NCBI GenBank assembly: GCA_046565595.1
Contig: JBKHYG010000119.1
Span: 1-10,321 of the forward strand
Reading direction: 5' to 3'
From: JBKHYG01 sp046565595
Lineage (GTDB): Bacteria > Actinomycetota > AC-67
DNA: 10,321 nucleotides
Below the pieces are notes generated by a model, which saw only the letters and a program-made list of their open reading frames with translations, was not told where the DNA came from and ran no database searches. Positions 1 to 6,231 of this stretch are shown here, piece by piece (position 1 is the first letter of the stretch; every line of letters starts with the position of its first letter). A program made the translations under genes and the position numbers.

Positions 1-2
1 AG

Positions 3-44
3 AACACCGCTGATATCGTCCCGCCGCTTTCCCCTGAACTCTGA
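3..44 (+). CDS. possible C-terminal end of an upstream gene (partial)
   Basis: In the frame starting at base 3, a short peptide ending in PPLSPEL runs to a TGA at 42-44. That stop shares its A with an ATG at 44 (TGATG junction), the same tight packing seen between the downstream heme genes. This suggests the window opens inside the last codons of a preceding operon gene. Only 13 residues are visible, so no family can be named, and chance openness of the frame is a real alternative. Confidence 0.3.
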   Translation, partial: NTADIVPPLSPEL

Positions 45-55
45 TGGGAGTGTGG

Positions 56-1075
56 ATGCGGTTTCTCGAAGCTTGCCGGCGCAGACCAACGGACGCGACA
101 CCGATCTGGATGATGCGCCAAGCGGGACGCTCATTACCGGCCTATCGAGCCCTGCGCGAGCGGTACGGATTCCTTGAGCTCATCGAGCATCCCGAATTGA
201 TGGCGGAGATCACGTTGATGCCCCTCGACGTGATGCCGGTCGACGCGGTTGTGATGTTCGCGGACATCATGCTCCCTCTGTCTGCAGCGGGGATCGACTT
301 CGAGATCGTGGAAACGGTTGGCCCGGTCATCGCCGAACCGATCACGTCTCTGCATCAATTACGCGCGCTTGAGCGACGTCCCATCCTCGAGGTCGTTCCA
401 ACGGTTCCTGAAGCGATCCGGCTAGTCCGTAAGGAAATCGACGAACGGGCGCCGGTGATCGGCTTCAGCGGCGCGCCGTTCACCCTCGCTAGTTACCTGA
501 TCGAGGGACGCCCGACACGCTCATTCACTAAGACCAAGGCGATGCTCTATGGGCAGCCAGAGGTATGGCGCGCCTTGATGGAGATGCTGACCGATCTGAT
601 CATCGACTACCTGACCGAACAGGTCGCAGCCGGAGCGCAGGTGTTACAACTCTTCGACAGCTGGATCGGTGCGCTCACTCCGGACGATGTGCGGGCCGCA
701 GTGCTCCCATACAGCAAGCGGATCTTCCAGGCGCTGCGCCCGTACGATGTGCCGTTGATCCATTTCGGAACCGGCACCGCCGGCTTGCTCGAACTGATGG
801 CCGAGGCTGGTCCGGATGTAGTCGGGCTCGATTGGCGGGTTCGTCTGGACGAGGCGTGGCCGCGCATCGGCCAGCGCGGCGTTCAGGGCAATCTAGATCC
901 AGCCGTATTGCTGGGGCCTCCGGACTTGGTTCGCGCGCGGGCACACGACATCCTGCGGCGCGCGAACGGAAAGCCGGGACACATCTTCAACCTCGGTCAC
1001 GGAGTGTTGCCTGAGTCGCCGCTTGACAACCTGAAATTGTTGGTCGACACGGTCCACGGATACGAGGTGCGATGA
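56..1075 (+). CDS. hemE: uroporphyrinogen decarboxylase HemE
   Basis: Cytoplasmic enzyme that removes four carboxyl groups from uroporphyrinogen III to give coproporphyrinogen III. The 339-residue product spans the whole family. It shows WMMRQAGR with the substrate-binding arginines R21 and R25, FADIM with the catalytic-type Asp at 70, FSGAPFTLASYLIEG at about 137-151 with the conserved Tyr at 147, FDSWIG with the Ser at 202, GNLDP near 279, and NLGHGV with the His at 315. I chose ATG 56 because GGGAG at 46-50 lies 5 bases upstream. An in-frame ATG at 44, overlapping an upstream stop as TGATG, would add four residues (MGVW) and cannot be excluded. The gene overlaps the ferrochelatase by 4 bases (ATGA), so the two are probably co-translated. 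Identification is secure; only the start is uncertain. Confidence 0.95.
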   Translation: MRFLEACRRRPTDATPIWMMRQAGRSLPAYRALRERYGFLELIEHPELMAEITLMPLDVMPVDAVVMFADIMLPLSAAGIDFEIVETVGPVIAEPITSLHQLRALERRPILEVVPTVPEAIRLVRKEIDERAPVIGFSGAPFTLASYLIEGRPTRSFTKTKAMLYGQPEVWRALMEMLTDLIIDYLTEQVAAGAQVLQLFDSWIGALTPDDVRAAVLPYSKRIFQALRPYDVPLIHFGTGTAGLLELMAEAGPDVVGLDWRVRLDEAWPRIGQRGVQGNLDPAVLLGPPDLVRARAHDILRRANGKPGHIFNLGHGVLPESPLDNLKLLVDTVHGYEVR

Positions 1076-1965
1076 CGACTGCCGTGTTGCTGATGGCATA
1101 CGGCTCTCCGCGGTCGCTGGATGAGGTCGCCCCGTATCTCCGCGACATCCGAGGCGGGAAGCCGATCCGCCCCGGACTGCTAGAGGATCTGACGGAACGA
1201 TATCGAATGATCGGCGGGTCATCGCCTCTTCTCGAAATGACGCGCGCCCAAGCCGCTGCTGTCGCGTCGGCCCTGGGGCCGGGATTCCATGTGGCCGTCG
1301 GGATGAAACACTGGCATCCATACATCGCCGAAGCGATCGAGACTTTGCCCGCCGATGTCGATCGCCTCATCGGCGTGGCACTCGCTCCGCACTATTCTTC
1401 CATCAGCATCGGCGGTTACGAGGCACGCGTCCGGGAAGTTCTGATCACGGCGAGACCGGGGCTCGCATTCTCGATGGTTGATTCCTGGTACGGCGAACCT
1501 GCGTTCATCGAACTGGTGGCCCGCAATGTGAGAGACGCCCTCGATGGATGGGACCCGGGAACGACTCGCGTGTTCTTCACTGCACATAGTTTGCCGGAGC
1601 GGATCGTGGCTGCCGGAGACCCTTACCTCGACCAGCTCCTCGGGTCGGCGAAACTGGTCGCGGATGCTGCCGGCGTTCCTGATCACGCGTTCGCGTTCCA
1701 GAGTTCAAGCGTTACCGGCGAGCCGTGGCTCGGCCCTGACATACTCGAAGCACTCACAGCCTATGCTGAGCAAGGCGGCACCCGCGCGGTGATCTGTCCG
1801 GTCGGGTTCGTCGCGGACCATCTCGAGATCCTCTACGACATCGACATCGAAGCGGCGGCGCATGCAGAGAAGGTCGGCCTGGCGTTGCGAAGGACGCGAT
1901 CCCCGAACGCCGATCCCTTACTGGCCGACGCGATCGAACAGGTCGTTCGGAGCGTATCGCCATGA
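1072..1965 (+). CDS. hemH: ferrochelatase, probably coproporphyrin III ferrochelatase (CpfC/HemH)
   Basis: Inserts Fe2+ into a porphyrin. The 297-residue protein opens with LLMAYGSP. Its Tyr10 aligns with Tyr13 of Bacillus subtilis HemH, a residue typical of coproporphyrin (CpfC) ferrochelatases. IGGSSPL follows at about 47-53. The metal-site His is H172 in TAHSLPERI and the acidic partner is E252 in DHLEILYDID. FQSSSVTGEPWLGPDI (about 209-224) is the usual core motif. The C-terminus is short and only one Cys is seen (about 242), so the 2Fe-2S cluster of many actinobacterial ferrochelatases appears absent. Its ATG overlaps the hemE stop (ATGA), with a GAGGTG-like element just upstream, and its own stop overlaps hemA. 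With hemQ downstream, coproporphyrin III is the likely substrate; that specificity is inferred, not proven. Confidence 0.93.
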   Translation: MTTAVLLMAYGSPRSLDEVAPYLRDIRGGKPIRPGLLEDLTERYRMIGGSSPLLEMTRAQAAAVASALGPGFHVAVGMKHWHPYIAEAIETLPADVDRLIGVALAPHYSSISIGGYEARVREVLITARPGLAFSMVDSWYGEPAFIELVARNVRDALDGWDPGTTRVFFTAHSLPERIVAAGDPYLDQLLGSAKLVADAAGVPDHAFAFQSSSVTGEPWLGPDILEALTAYAEQGGTRAVICPVGFVADHLEILYDIDIEAAAHAEKVGLALRRTRSPNADPLLADAIEQVVRSVSP

Positions 1966-3155
1966 TGACTGTGATCAGCGCTGGGCGGCGGGCATCCTCC
2001 TCACTCAGGGCGCGGATCGCCCTCGACCAGTCACAGGTACGCGCGGTCCTGCGCGCCCCCCGTCCCGGGATCCGTGAGATGCTCGCCCTATCCACATGTC
2101 ACCGTACTGAGTTATATTTGGCTGCCGATGACCCAGTCTCTGACGCCGTCCATGTAGCCGTGAGTCTGCTCCCTGGGATCCGCCCGGCCGATCACTCCGA
2201 ACTCGAGATCTCCCAGGGAGAGGAAGCGGTCCGCCACCTGTTCAGGGTCACCTGCGGATTGGAATCTCTCGTGATCGGTGAGCCTCAGATACTTGCGCAG
2301 GTCCGCGCCGCCTACGCGTCCGCGTGCGAGGAGGGAGCGGCCGGTCCGGTGCTCCGTTCGGTAGTTCCTCGCGCGCTTTCGTTAGGACGCGAGGTACGCA
2401 GCACTACGGCGCTTAGCGGCGCGAGCGGTATCGGAGGACTCGCGGCGCGGGAACTATCCGAGCGGCTCGGAGGATTGAAAGGCGTCCGCGGAGCCGTCGT
2501 CGGTTCTGGGGAAGCCGCCACTGATGTAGCGCTCGCTCTACGGGCGAGGGGAGCCCTCCTGACTGTCGTTGGCCGTTCTCAGCAGGCAACCGCGCGTCTT
2601 GCCCAGGCTGTGTCGGGCCAGCCGTCGATGCTCGACAAGTTACCGGCAGTATTGGGTCGTAGCACTTTCGGAGTCGTCGCCGTGAGCGGTGGCGTTATCG
2701 TCGAGCACGGCCAGATTCCCCCGCGGTTATCTTCAGAGCCACTTCTCATCATGGATCTGTCCGTCCCGGCAGCCGTCCGCATCGATGGCCGAACGGATGT
2801 CGAACTGCGATCGATAGATGATCTGACCCCCAGTTTCTCCCCTGAGGCAGACGGTGAGCTCGCGGAGGTCACCGTTGCGATCGAACATGCCCTGGAGAAG
2901 TGGAGACGATGGCTAGACGGTCGTCCTGCTGGTAGGCAGATCGGTGATCTTCGCTCACAAGCCGAGCGCGTTGTGCGGTCGGAAGTTTCTGCGGCACTGG
3001 CGCAGATGGGATTGAGCGATGAACAGGCGGCACGCGTCGACGCCCTCGCCTTGAGGATCATGAATAAGCTGATGCACGGTCCGTCCGTGGCTATGCGTGA
3101 TGCCGACGAAGAGACTCGTCGCCTGATCCTGTCGCTCTTCCCCTCCGACCCATGA
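1962..3155 (+). CDS. hemA: glutamyl-tRNA reductase HemA
   Basis: NADPH-dependent reduction of glutamyl-tRNA(Glu) to glutamate-1-semialdehyde, first committed step of the C5 heme pathway. The catalytic Cys46 lies in LSTCHRTELYL. GLESLVIGEPQILAQV (about 98-113) is the family signature. A Rossmann-type VVGSGEAATDVA follows near 183-194, then VVGRSQQATARLA. The C-terminal dimerisation helix ends with RIMNKLMHGPSVAMRD. At 397 residues it is slightly short. Two motifs deviate: the usual STCNRTE is STCHRTE, and the N-terminal HRTAP-type motif is not recognisable (GRRASSSLRARIAL instead). The start is ATG 1962, overlapping the hemH stop as ATGATGA; ATG 1965 is equally possible. The stop overlaps another ATG as ATGA at 3152-3155. 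Confidence 0.93.
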   Translation: MMTVISAGRRASSSLRARIALDQSQVRAVLRAPRPGIREMLALSTCHRTELYLAADDPVSDAVHVAVSLLPGIRPADHSELEISQGEEAVRHLFRVTCGLESLVIGEPQILAQVRAAYASACEEGAAGPVLRSVVPRALSLGREVRSTTALSGASGIGGLAARELSERLGGLKGVRGAVVGSGEAATDVALALRARGALLTVVGRSQQATARLAQAVSGQPSMLDKLPAVLGRSTFGVVAVSGGVIVEHGQIPPRLSSEPLLIMDLSVPAAVRIDGRTDVELRSIDDLTPSFSPEADGELAEVTVAIEHALEKWRRWLDGRPAGRQIGDLRSQAERVVRSEVSAALAQMGLSDEQAARVDALALRIMNKLMHGPSVAMRDADEETRRLILSLFPSDP

Positions 3156-3336
3156 GCAGGGGTCGCCGGGATCCCGCGCGAGCGAGCGAACTCGCCCGCG
3201 GCCAAGCCGGGATCGTCGCTGACGCCTGGAGCGACCAAGGCTCTACGTGGGATGGGGCACCTTTGCCAAACGCCCCCAACGCATCGACTCGATCGTCGCA
3301 GCCGCGCGATCGGTGATACAGGAGATGACGAGATGA
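3152..3336 (+). pseudogene. broken small reading region with HemC-like N-terminus (remnant or frameshifted)
   Basis: The segment starts with an ATG overlapping the hemA stop (ATGA). That frame runs 54 codons to a TGA at 3314-3316. Its residues around 10-29, RASELARGQAGIVADAW, resemble the TRGSPLALAQAxxVADAL start of porphobilinogen deaminase (HemC), the gene that often follows hemA. A second frame, open from 3223, carries a coding-like peptide with LYVGWGTFAKRPQRID and ends at a TGA (3334-3336) overlapping the hemQ ATG. A -1 shift between 3223 and 3313 would join them into about 61 residues, far below HemC length (about 300). The tail does not resemble any HemC, HemD or HemB terminus I know. 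Most likely it is a deletion scar between two former operon genes; a sequencing error or a genuine small frameshifted gene are alternatives. Confidence 0.45.
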
Positions 3337-4031
3337 GTGAAGGTCGGGCTATCTATAGATATGTGATGTACCGGGTTGACCCCGCGTGGCGGGGGCTCCC
3401 TGACGACGATCGTGCGCTCCATAAGAAGGAGTTCGCCGCGGCATTGGTCGCGATGGAAGGCGTCGCGGTGTTCCCGTATTCGACAGTGGGGATGCGCGCG
3501 GATAGCGACCTGTGTCTCTGGGAAGTCGCCCAGAGCGCTGAAGCGTTGCAATCCGCGCAAACCGTACTCAACGGAACAGCCCTAGGTCGGTGGCTCCTCC
3601 CAACGCATTCGTTCCTTGCGATGACGCGAAAGTCGGAGTATCTAGGAGGTCACACGCATGCGGGCCAAGAAGGTGCGCGCCCGCCCGGGCCGCAAGGGGG
3701 GAGTTATCTGTTTGTCTATCCGATGGACAAACTTCGCCCGTGGTATCGACTTCCTTTCGAGGACCGAAAGCGGATGATGGGCGAACATTTCAAGATCGGT
3801 CACAAGTATCCCAACATCAAGATCCACACCGGATATTCATTCGGGCTAGACGATCAGGAATTCATCGTTGCATTCGAGGGTGAATCGCTCGGCGAATTCC
3901 TGGACCTGGTTCAGGAACTACGCGGGTCAGAGGCTTCGGCGTACACGGCTCGGGACGTCCCGATCTTTACGTGCGTCCGGATGCCCATCGAGCAGATCCT
4001 CGATCAGCTGGATGGCTTTCGCGCGGGGTGA
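3333..4031 (+). CDS. hemQ: coproheme decarboxylase, chlorite dismutase family (HemQ/ChdC)
   Basis: Converts coproheme III to heme b by two peroxide-dependent oxidative decarboxylations, the last step of the coproporphyrin pathway. The 232-residue length fits the family. The second half carries the diagnostic block YLFVYPMDKLRPWY, with Tyr129 as candidate radical-forming Tyr and Lys132 nearby. It continues with EHFKIGHKYP (His152 or His157 as heme-ligand candidates), YSFGLDDQEFIVAFE, and SAYTARDVPIFTC near the end. I chose ATG 3333 because GGAG at 3321-3324 lies 8 bases upstream and an upstream frame ends there as ATGA. An in-frame ATG at 3252 would add 27 poorly conserved residues. By eye the distal position that is Gln in Firmicute enzymes looks like Ile, which is low certainty. 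Clustering with hemE, hemH and hemA supports heme synthesis over chlorite detoxification. Confidence 0.9.
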   Translation: MSEGRAIYRYVMYRVDPAWRGLPDDDRALHKKEFAAALVAMEGVAVFPYSTVGMRADSDLCLWEVAQSAEALQSAQTVLNGTALGRWLLPTHSFLAMTRKSEYLGGHTHAGQEGARPPGPQGGSYLFVYPMDKLRPWYRLPFEDRKRMMGEHFKIGHKYPNIKIHTGYSFGLDDQEFIVAFEGESLGEFLDLVQELRGSEASAYTARDVPIFTCVRMPIEQILDQLDGFRAG

Positions 4032-4294
4032 TCGACGGCAGGAGCCCGGATCCTGGCCGAGCATGCGATGCTCGAGCCGATCGTCGAGATCTGTCAACGC
4101 TCGCAGCGCATCTACCGCCGGATCCGGATTGCCGGTCAGCTCGTCAAGCGTCGCGGGATGCTCGTCAACCACAAGTGAGTCCATGACTCATGCGTGCCCG
4201 CGGGATCGTAGGCGTTCAGCGCCGCAAGAAGGCCGACAAACGCGTCGACAGCGGCAGTGCCGCGTTCGCGCCGGATCTGCTGCGATGAGCTCAT
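3927..4294 (-). pseudogene. possible frameshifted minus-strand reading region (uncertain)
   Basis: Between hemQ and the next plus-strand gene, no single intact frame explains the sequence. On the minus strand, a frame from ATG 4294 (MSSSQQIRRERGT...) stays open to a stop at 4136-4138. A second frame is open from 4187 to 3927 and contains DEHPATLDELTG and VDALRALTDLDDRLEHR. One frameshift between 4187 and 4139 would join them into a roughly 120-residue protein. It lacks a ribosome-binding site and would overlap the hemQ 3' end by about 105 bases antisense. The plus strand in the same register shows only micro-frames (4068-4178, and 4190-4288 ending ATGA into the next gene). Each strand is the in-register shadow of the other. 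I recognise no family; this may be decayed DNA. Confidence 0.2.
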
Positions 4295-5115
4295 GCGGAC
4301 AACCACTGCGCACACTCGGGGTCGCAGACGCGCGCACCCCCGCCCCTAGCTTGAGGCTCGATCTGACACCCGCGACCTTCTTCCCGCCGCCGGTCTGGTA
4401 TGTGCGGGATCGGAAGTCCTTCGAGGTGGATGCGGGTTATGGCGGAGTGGCACCGCGTCAGGCTGTCGATGTGATCGCAGTGCCTCTCGCTGGTGGTTTC
4501 CCGCTTCTGGTGCGTAGCGATGTCCGACTCGGCCGCCGATACACCTGGGACACGCGCGCCCTTGCACCCGAGGGCAAGATGCGGACCTACCTGTTGTATG
4601 CCGCTGCCAGTTGGACCTCGATCCGCAGCGAACCGCGCGTCCTGGTGATCGATCGGAAAGCTCCGACGGCCTGGATCGAGCCCGCGCGACAAGATCTGGA
4701 CAACCGGCACTTCGCATCCGTCGAGACCGTATCCCCTGAGGCCGGTCGTACCGATCTTGTGTTTGGGCCCACGACCCTGTACCTGGGTGGATCCGATCCT
4801 GCACAGATCCGCGAGATCAAAGCCGTGCTCACCAACCAGGTCACTGGCGAGCGAACCGTGAGGCGATTCGAGGGTTCGCTGTCTGGATGGTCGGACTGTC
4901 TGGTGGGTGTCGACGCTCGCGACGAAACGCCTTCGGTCACATGCGCGCTGCGTCATGACTTCTCGAATGCACCTGGCAGGTACGACCTGTCGATCCGCGT
5001 CACTGACTCGGTTGGGAATCGCACGGGAATCCGAACGAGTCTGCTAGCCCTGCCATGTCCACGCCCCCAAGCCGAGGACGCCTGGGTGTGCGCGAAGGAC
5101 CTCCTGACCCCGTGA
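4285..5115 (+). CDS. hypothetical protein with C-terminal Ig-like segment
   Basis: Unrecognised 276-residue protein. It is beta-rich, with segments such as FFPPPVWYVRD (about 32-42), RRYTWDTRALAPEG (84-97) and RVLVIDRKAPTAWIEP (118-133). The end, YDLSIRVTDSVGNRTGIR (233-250), resembles the last strands of bacterial Ig-like or cadherin-like repeats, where VTDxxGN is common. Cysteines at 205, 220, 258 and 269 could form disulfides, so the protein looks extracytoplasmic. Yet no signal peptide or lipobox is visible at ATG 4285, which overlaps a micro-frame stop as ATGA and lacks a clear ribosome-binding site. The frame is open further upstream to 3868, but there its composition (Ser/Arg-rich) looks like a shadow of hemQ. 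The true 5' end may be lost or misread. Function unknown. Confidence 0.7.
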   Translation: MSSCGQPLRTLGVADARTPAPSLRLDLTPATFFPPPVWYVRDRKSFEVDAGYGGVAPRQAVDVIAVPLAGGFPLLVRSDVRLGRRYTWDTRALAPEGKMRTYLLYAAASWTSIRSEPRVLVIDRKAPTAWIEPARQDLDNRHFASVETVSPEAGRTDLVFGPTTLYLGGSDPAQIREIKAVLTNQVTGERTVRRFEGSLSGWSDCLVGVDARDETPSVTCALRHDFSNAPGRYDLSIRVTDSVGNRTGIRTSLLALPCPRPQAEDAWVCAKDLLTP

Positions 5116-5166
5116 CCGCGCTCCCTTCCAAGCGTCTGCTGTAGGGACTCTGGCATCATCCAACGG

Positions 5167-6018
5167 GTGAAGAAGCCAACGGCGATCCTGCCTGAAATCC
5201 CCCCGGAACTGGCTCGACGCCTGCGCCATGAGGCACGAGAGATGGCCATGGTCTATCTGGAACTCCTGCGAGACCGGTTCGGAGTCGCGGTGGAGAGCGC
5301 CTACCTGAAGGGCTCGGTGCAGAAGCCCTGGGATTCGCTCATCGATTACGCGCCCGAGGTTAGCGATGTCGACATCCATGTCTATCTGACAGACACGCGC
5401 CTGGCTGCGGAGATGCTGCGCCCTGACAGCGCCCTCGACTTCTCGAGGCGGGCCGAGCAGATGTTCAGTGCCCGGGTTCCTGATGCGATCCACCTTCCAA
5501 AGCCACAGGTGAAGTTCGGTCACGAGCTCATCGGGATGGAGGGATATCTGCCCCCGCCCTCGGCCACGGTCGAACTCCTATTCGGAAAGCCGCAAGCGGT
5601 CGCTGAGCGCCAGGAATACCGAAACGCCGGAACGATAGACAGGGTTCGCTTGCTCGAAGACGCCGGATATGTCTTGGACGAACTCCCGTTGCGGATGTTC
5701 GACCGACCTGGACATCACCTCTGGGAACTCTTTCCCCGGGTCTTCTGGAGGGTTTCCCCAACCGGCCCCCGGATCCTATCGGCCCTGGGATACGACGCAT
5801 GGGACGCATGGTCGGCGAACCGGACAGGTGTCTTCCACCTCCTCTGCCAGCATGGCCAATCCGAGATCGCTGAGGCTTACGCGGGCTTCTATCTGGCGGC
5901 ATGGGACGGGTATCGGTCAGCCTTCAGCGAGGCGGCACCCGCCTACGCCGCGATCCATCAAGTCATCCGCATGTTCGAACTGGCACGAGAGCTGTTCGAG
6001 CGGCATGGAGAGCCCTGA
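5167..6018 (+). CDS. nucleotidyltransferase-fold domain protein
   Basis: Predicted cytoplasmic protein of 283 residues. AYLKGS at 45-50 followed by SDVDIHVYL (66-74, acidic residues D67 and D69) matches the polymerase-beta-type nucleotidyltransferase signature, a Gly-Ser followed by DxD, which would bind metal and NTP. The spacing between GS and DxD is longer than usual, with a loop KPWDSLIDYAPEV between. The C-terminal half is helical with many aromatic residues (HHLWELFPRVFW, YDAWDAWSAN) and may bind substrate, as in aminoglycoside- or tRNA-type nucleotidyltransferases. The substrate cannot be told from sequence. The start is GTG 5167; no Shine-Dalgarno is evident, and a CATCAT hexamer 7 bases upstream could be a weak -10 of a leaderless message. 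It follows the previous gene by 51 bases. Confidence 0.75.
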   Translation: MKKPTAILPEIPPELARRLRHEAREMAMVYLELLRDRFGVAVESAYLKGSVQKPWDSLIDYAPEVSDVDIHVYLTDTRLAAEMLRPDSALDFSRRAEQMFSARVPDAIHLPKPQVKFGHELIGMEGYLPPPSATVELLFGKPQAVAERQEYRNAGTIDRVRLLEDAGYVLDELPLRMFDRPGHHLWELFPRVFWRVSPTGPRILSALGYDAWDAWSANRTGVFHLLCQHGQSEIAEAYAGFYLAAWDGYRSAFSEAAPAYAAIHQVIRMFELARELFERHGEP

Positions 6019-6231
6019 TCCGTGCGCTATCCCGAGCGGGGAGGTGTGCCGGGTTCGAGGGATCACGGTTCACCCAGGGTGCGGATCACCTGATTCTGGC
6101 GATTCTCAAAGTGTCCACTTCTTCGGTCGATATCCGGACTCAACGGAGATCCCGGCAGGAAAGGACCCCGCCTCCGTCGAATCTGACCGGATGGTCGGAG
6201 GAGAGCCCGGCCCCCACGGAAGGACGAGAAG
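6019..6231 (+). other. 213-bp spacer upstream of the DUF6351-like gene
   Basis: No coding frame stands out here; the two plus-strand frames open across it continue shadows of the flanking genes. A small inverted repeat AAGTG-TC-CACTT lies at 6109-6120, about 110 bases before the next start, and could be an operator half-site pair or chance. The promoter of the downstream secreted-protein gene probably lies in this spacer, but I cannot assign -35 and -10 boxes with confidence. Confidence 0.4.
6218..6224 (+). promoter_or_regulatory. strong ribosome-binding site of the DUF6351-like gene
   Basis: GGAAGGA lies 7 bases before ATG 6232. It fixes the start of the downstream gene and agrees with the signal peptide that begins immediately there. 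Confidence 0.75.

Noticed and set aside
2579..3238. Minus-strand frame of 219 codons across the 3' half of hemA
   Set aside because: Ser/Arg/Thr-rich shadow composition and antisense to a clearly identified gene.
3333..4031. True chlorite dismutase (perchlorate respiration)
   Set aside because: Clustering with hemE, hemH and hemA and the YPMDK-type Tyr/Lys block favour coproheme decarboxylase.
4291..4956. Minus-strand frame of 221 codons
   Set aside because: Antisense to the Ig-like-ended protein; no motif or ribosome-binding site, and the plus frame has better protein character.
5794..5811. Direct repeat GACGCATGG twice in tandem
   Set aside because: Only two 9-base copies, in frame inside a gene (DAW-DAW); no sign of a larger repeat.
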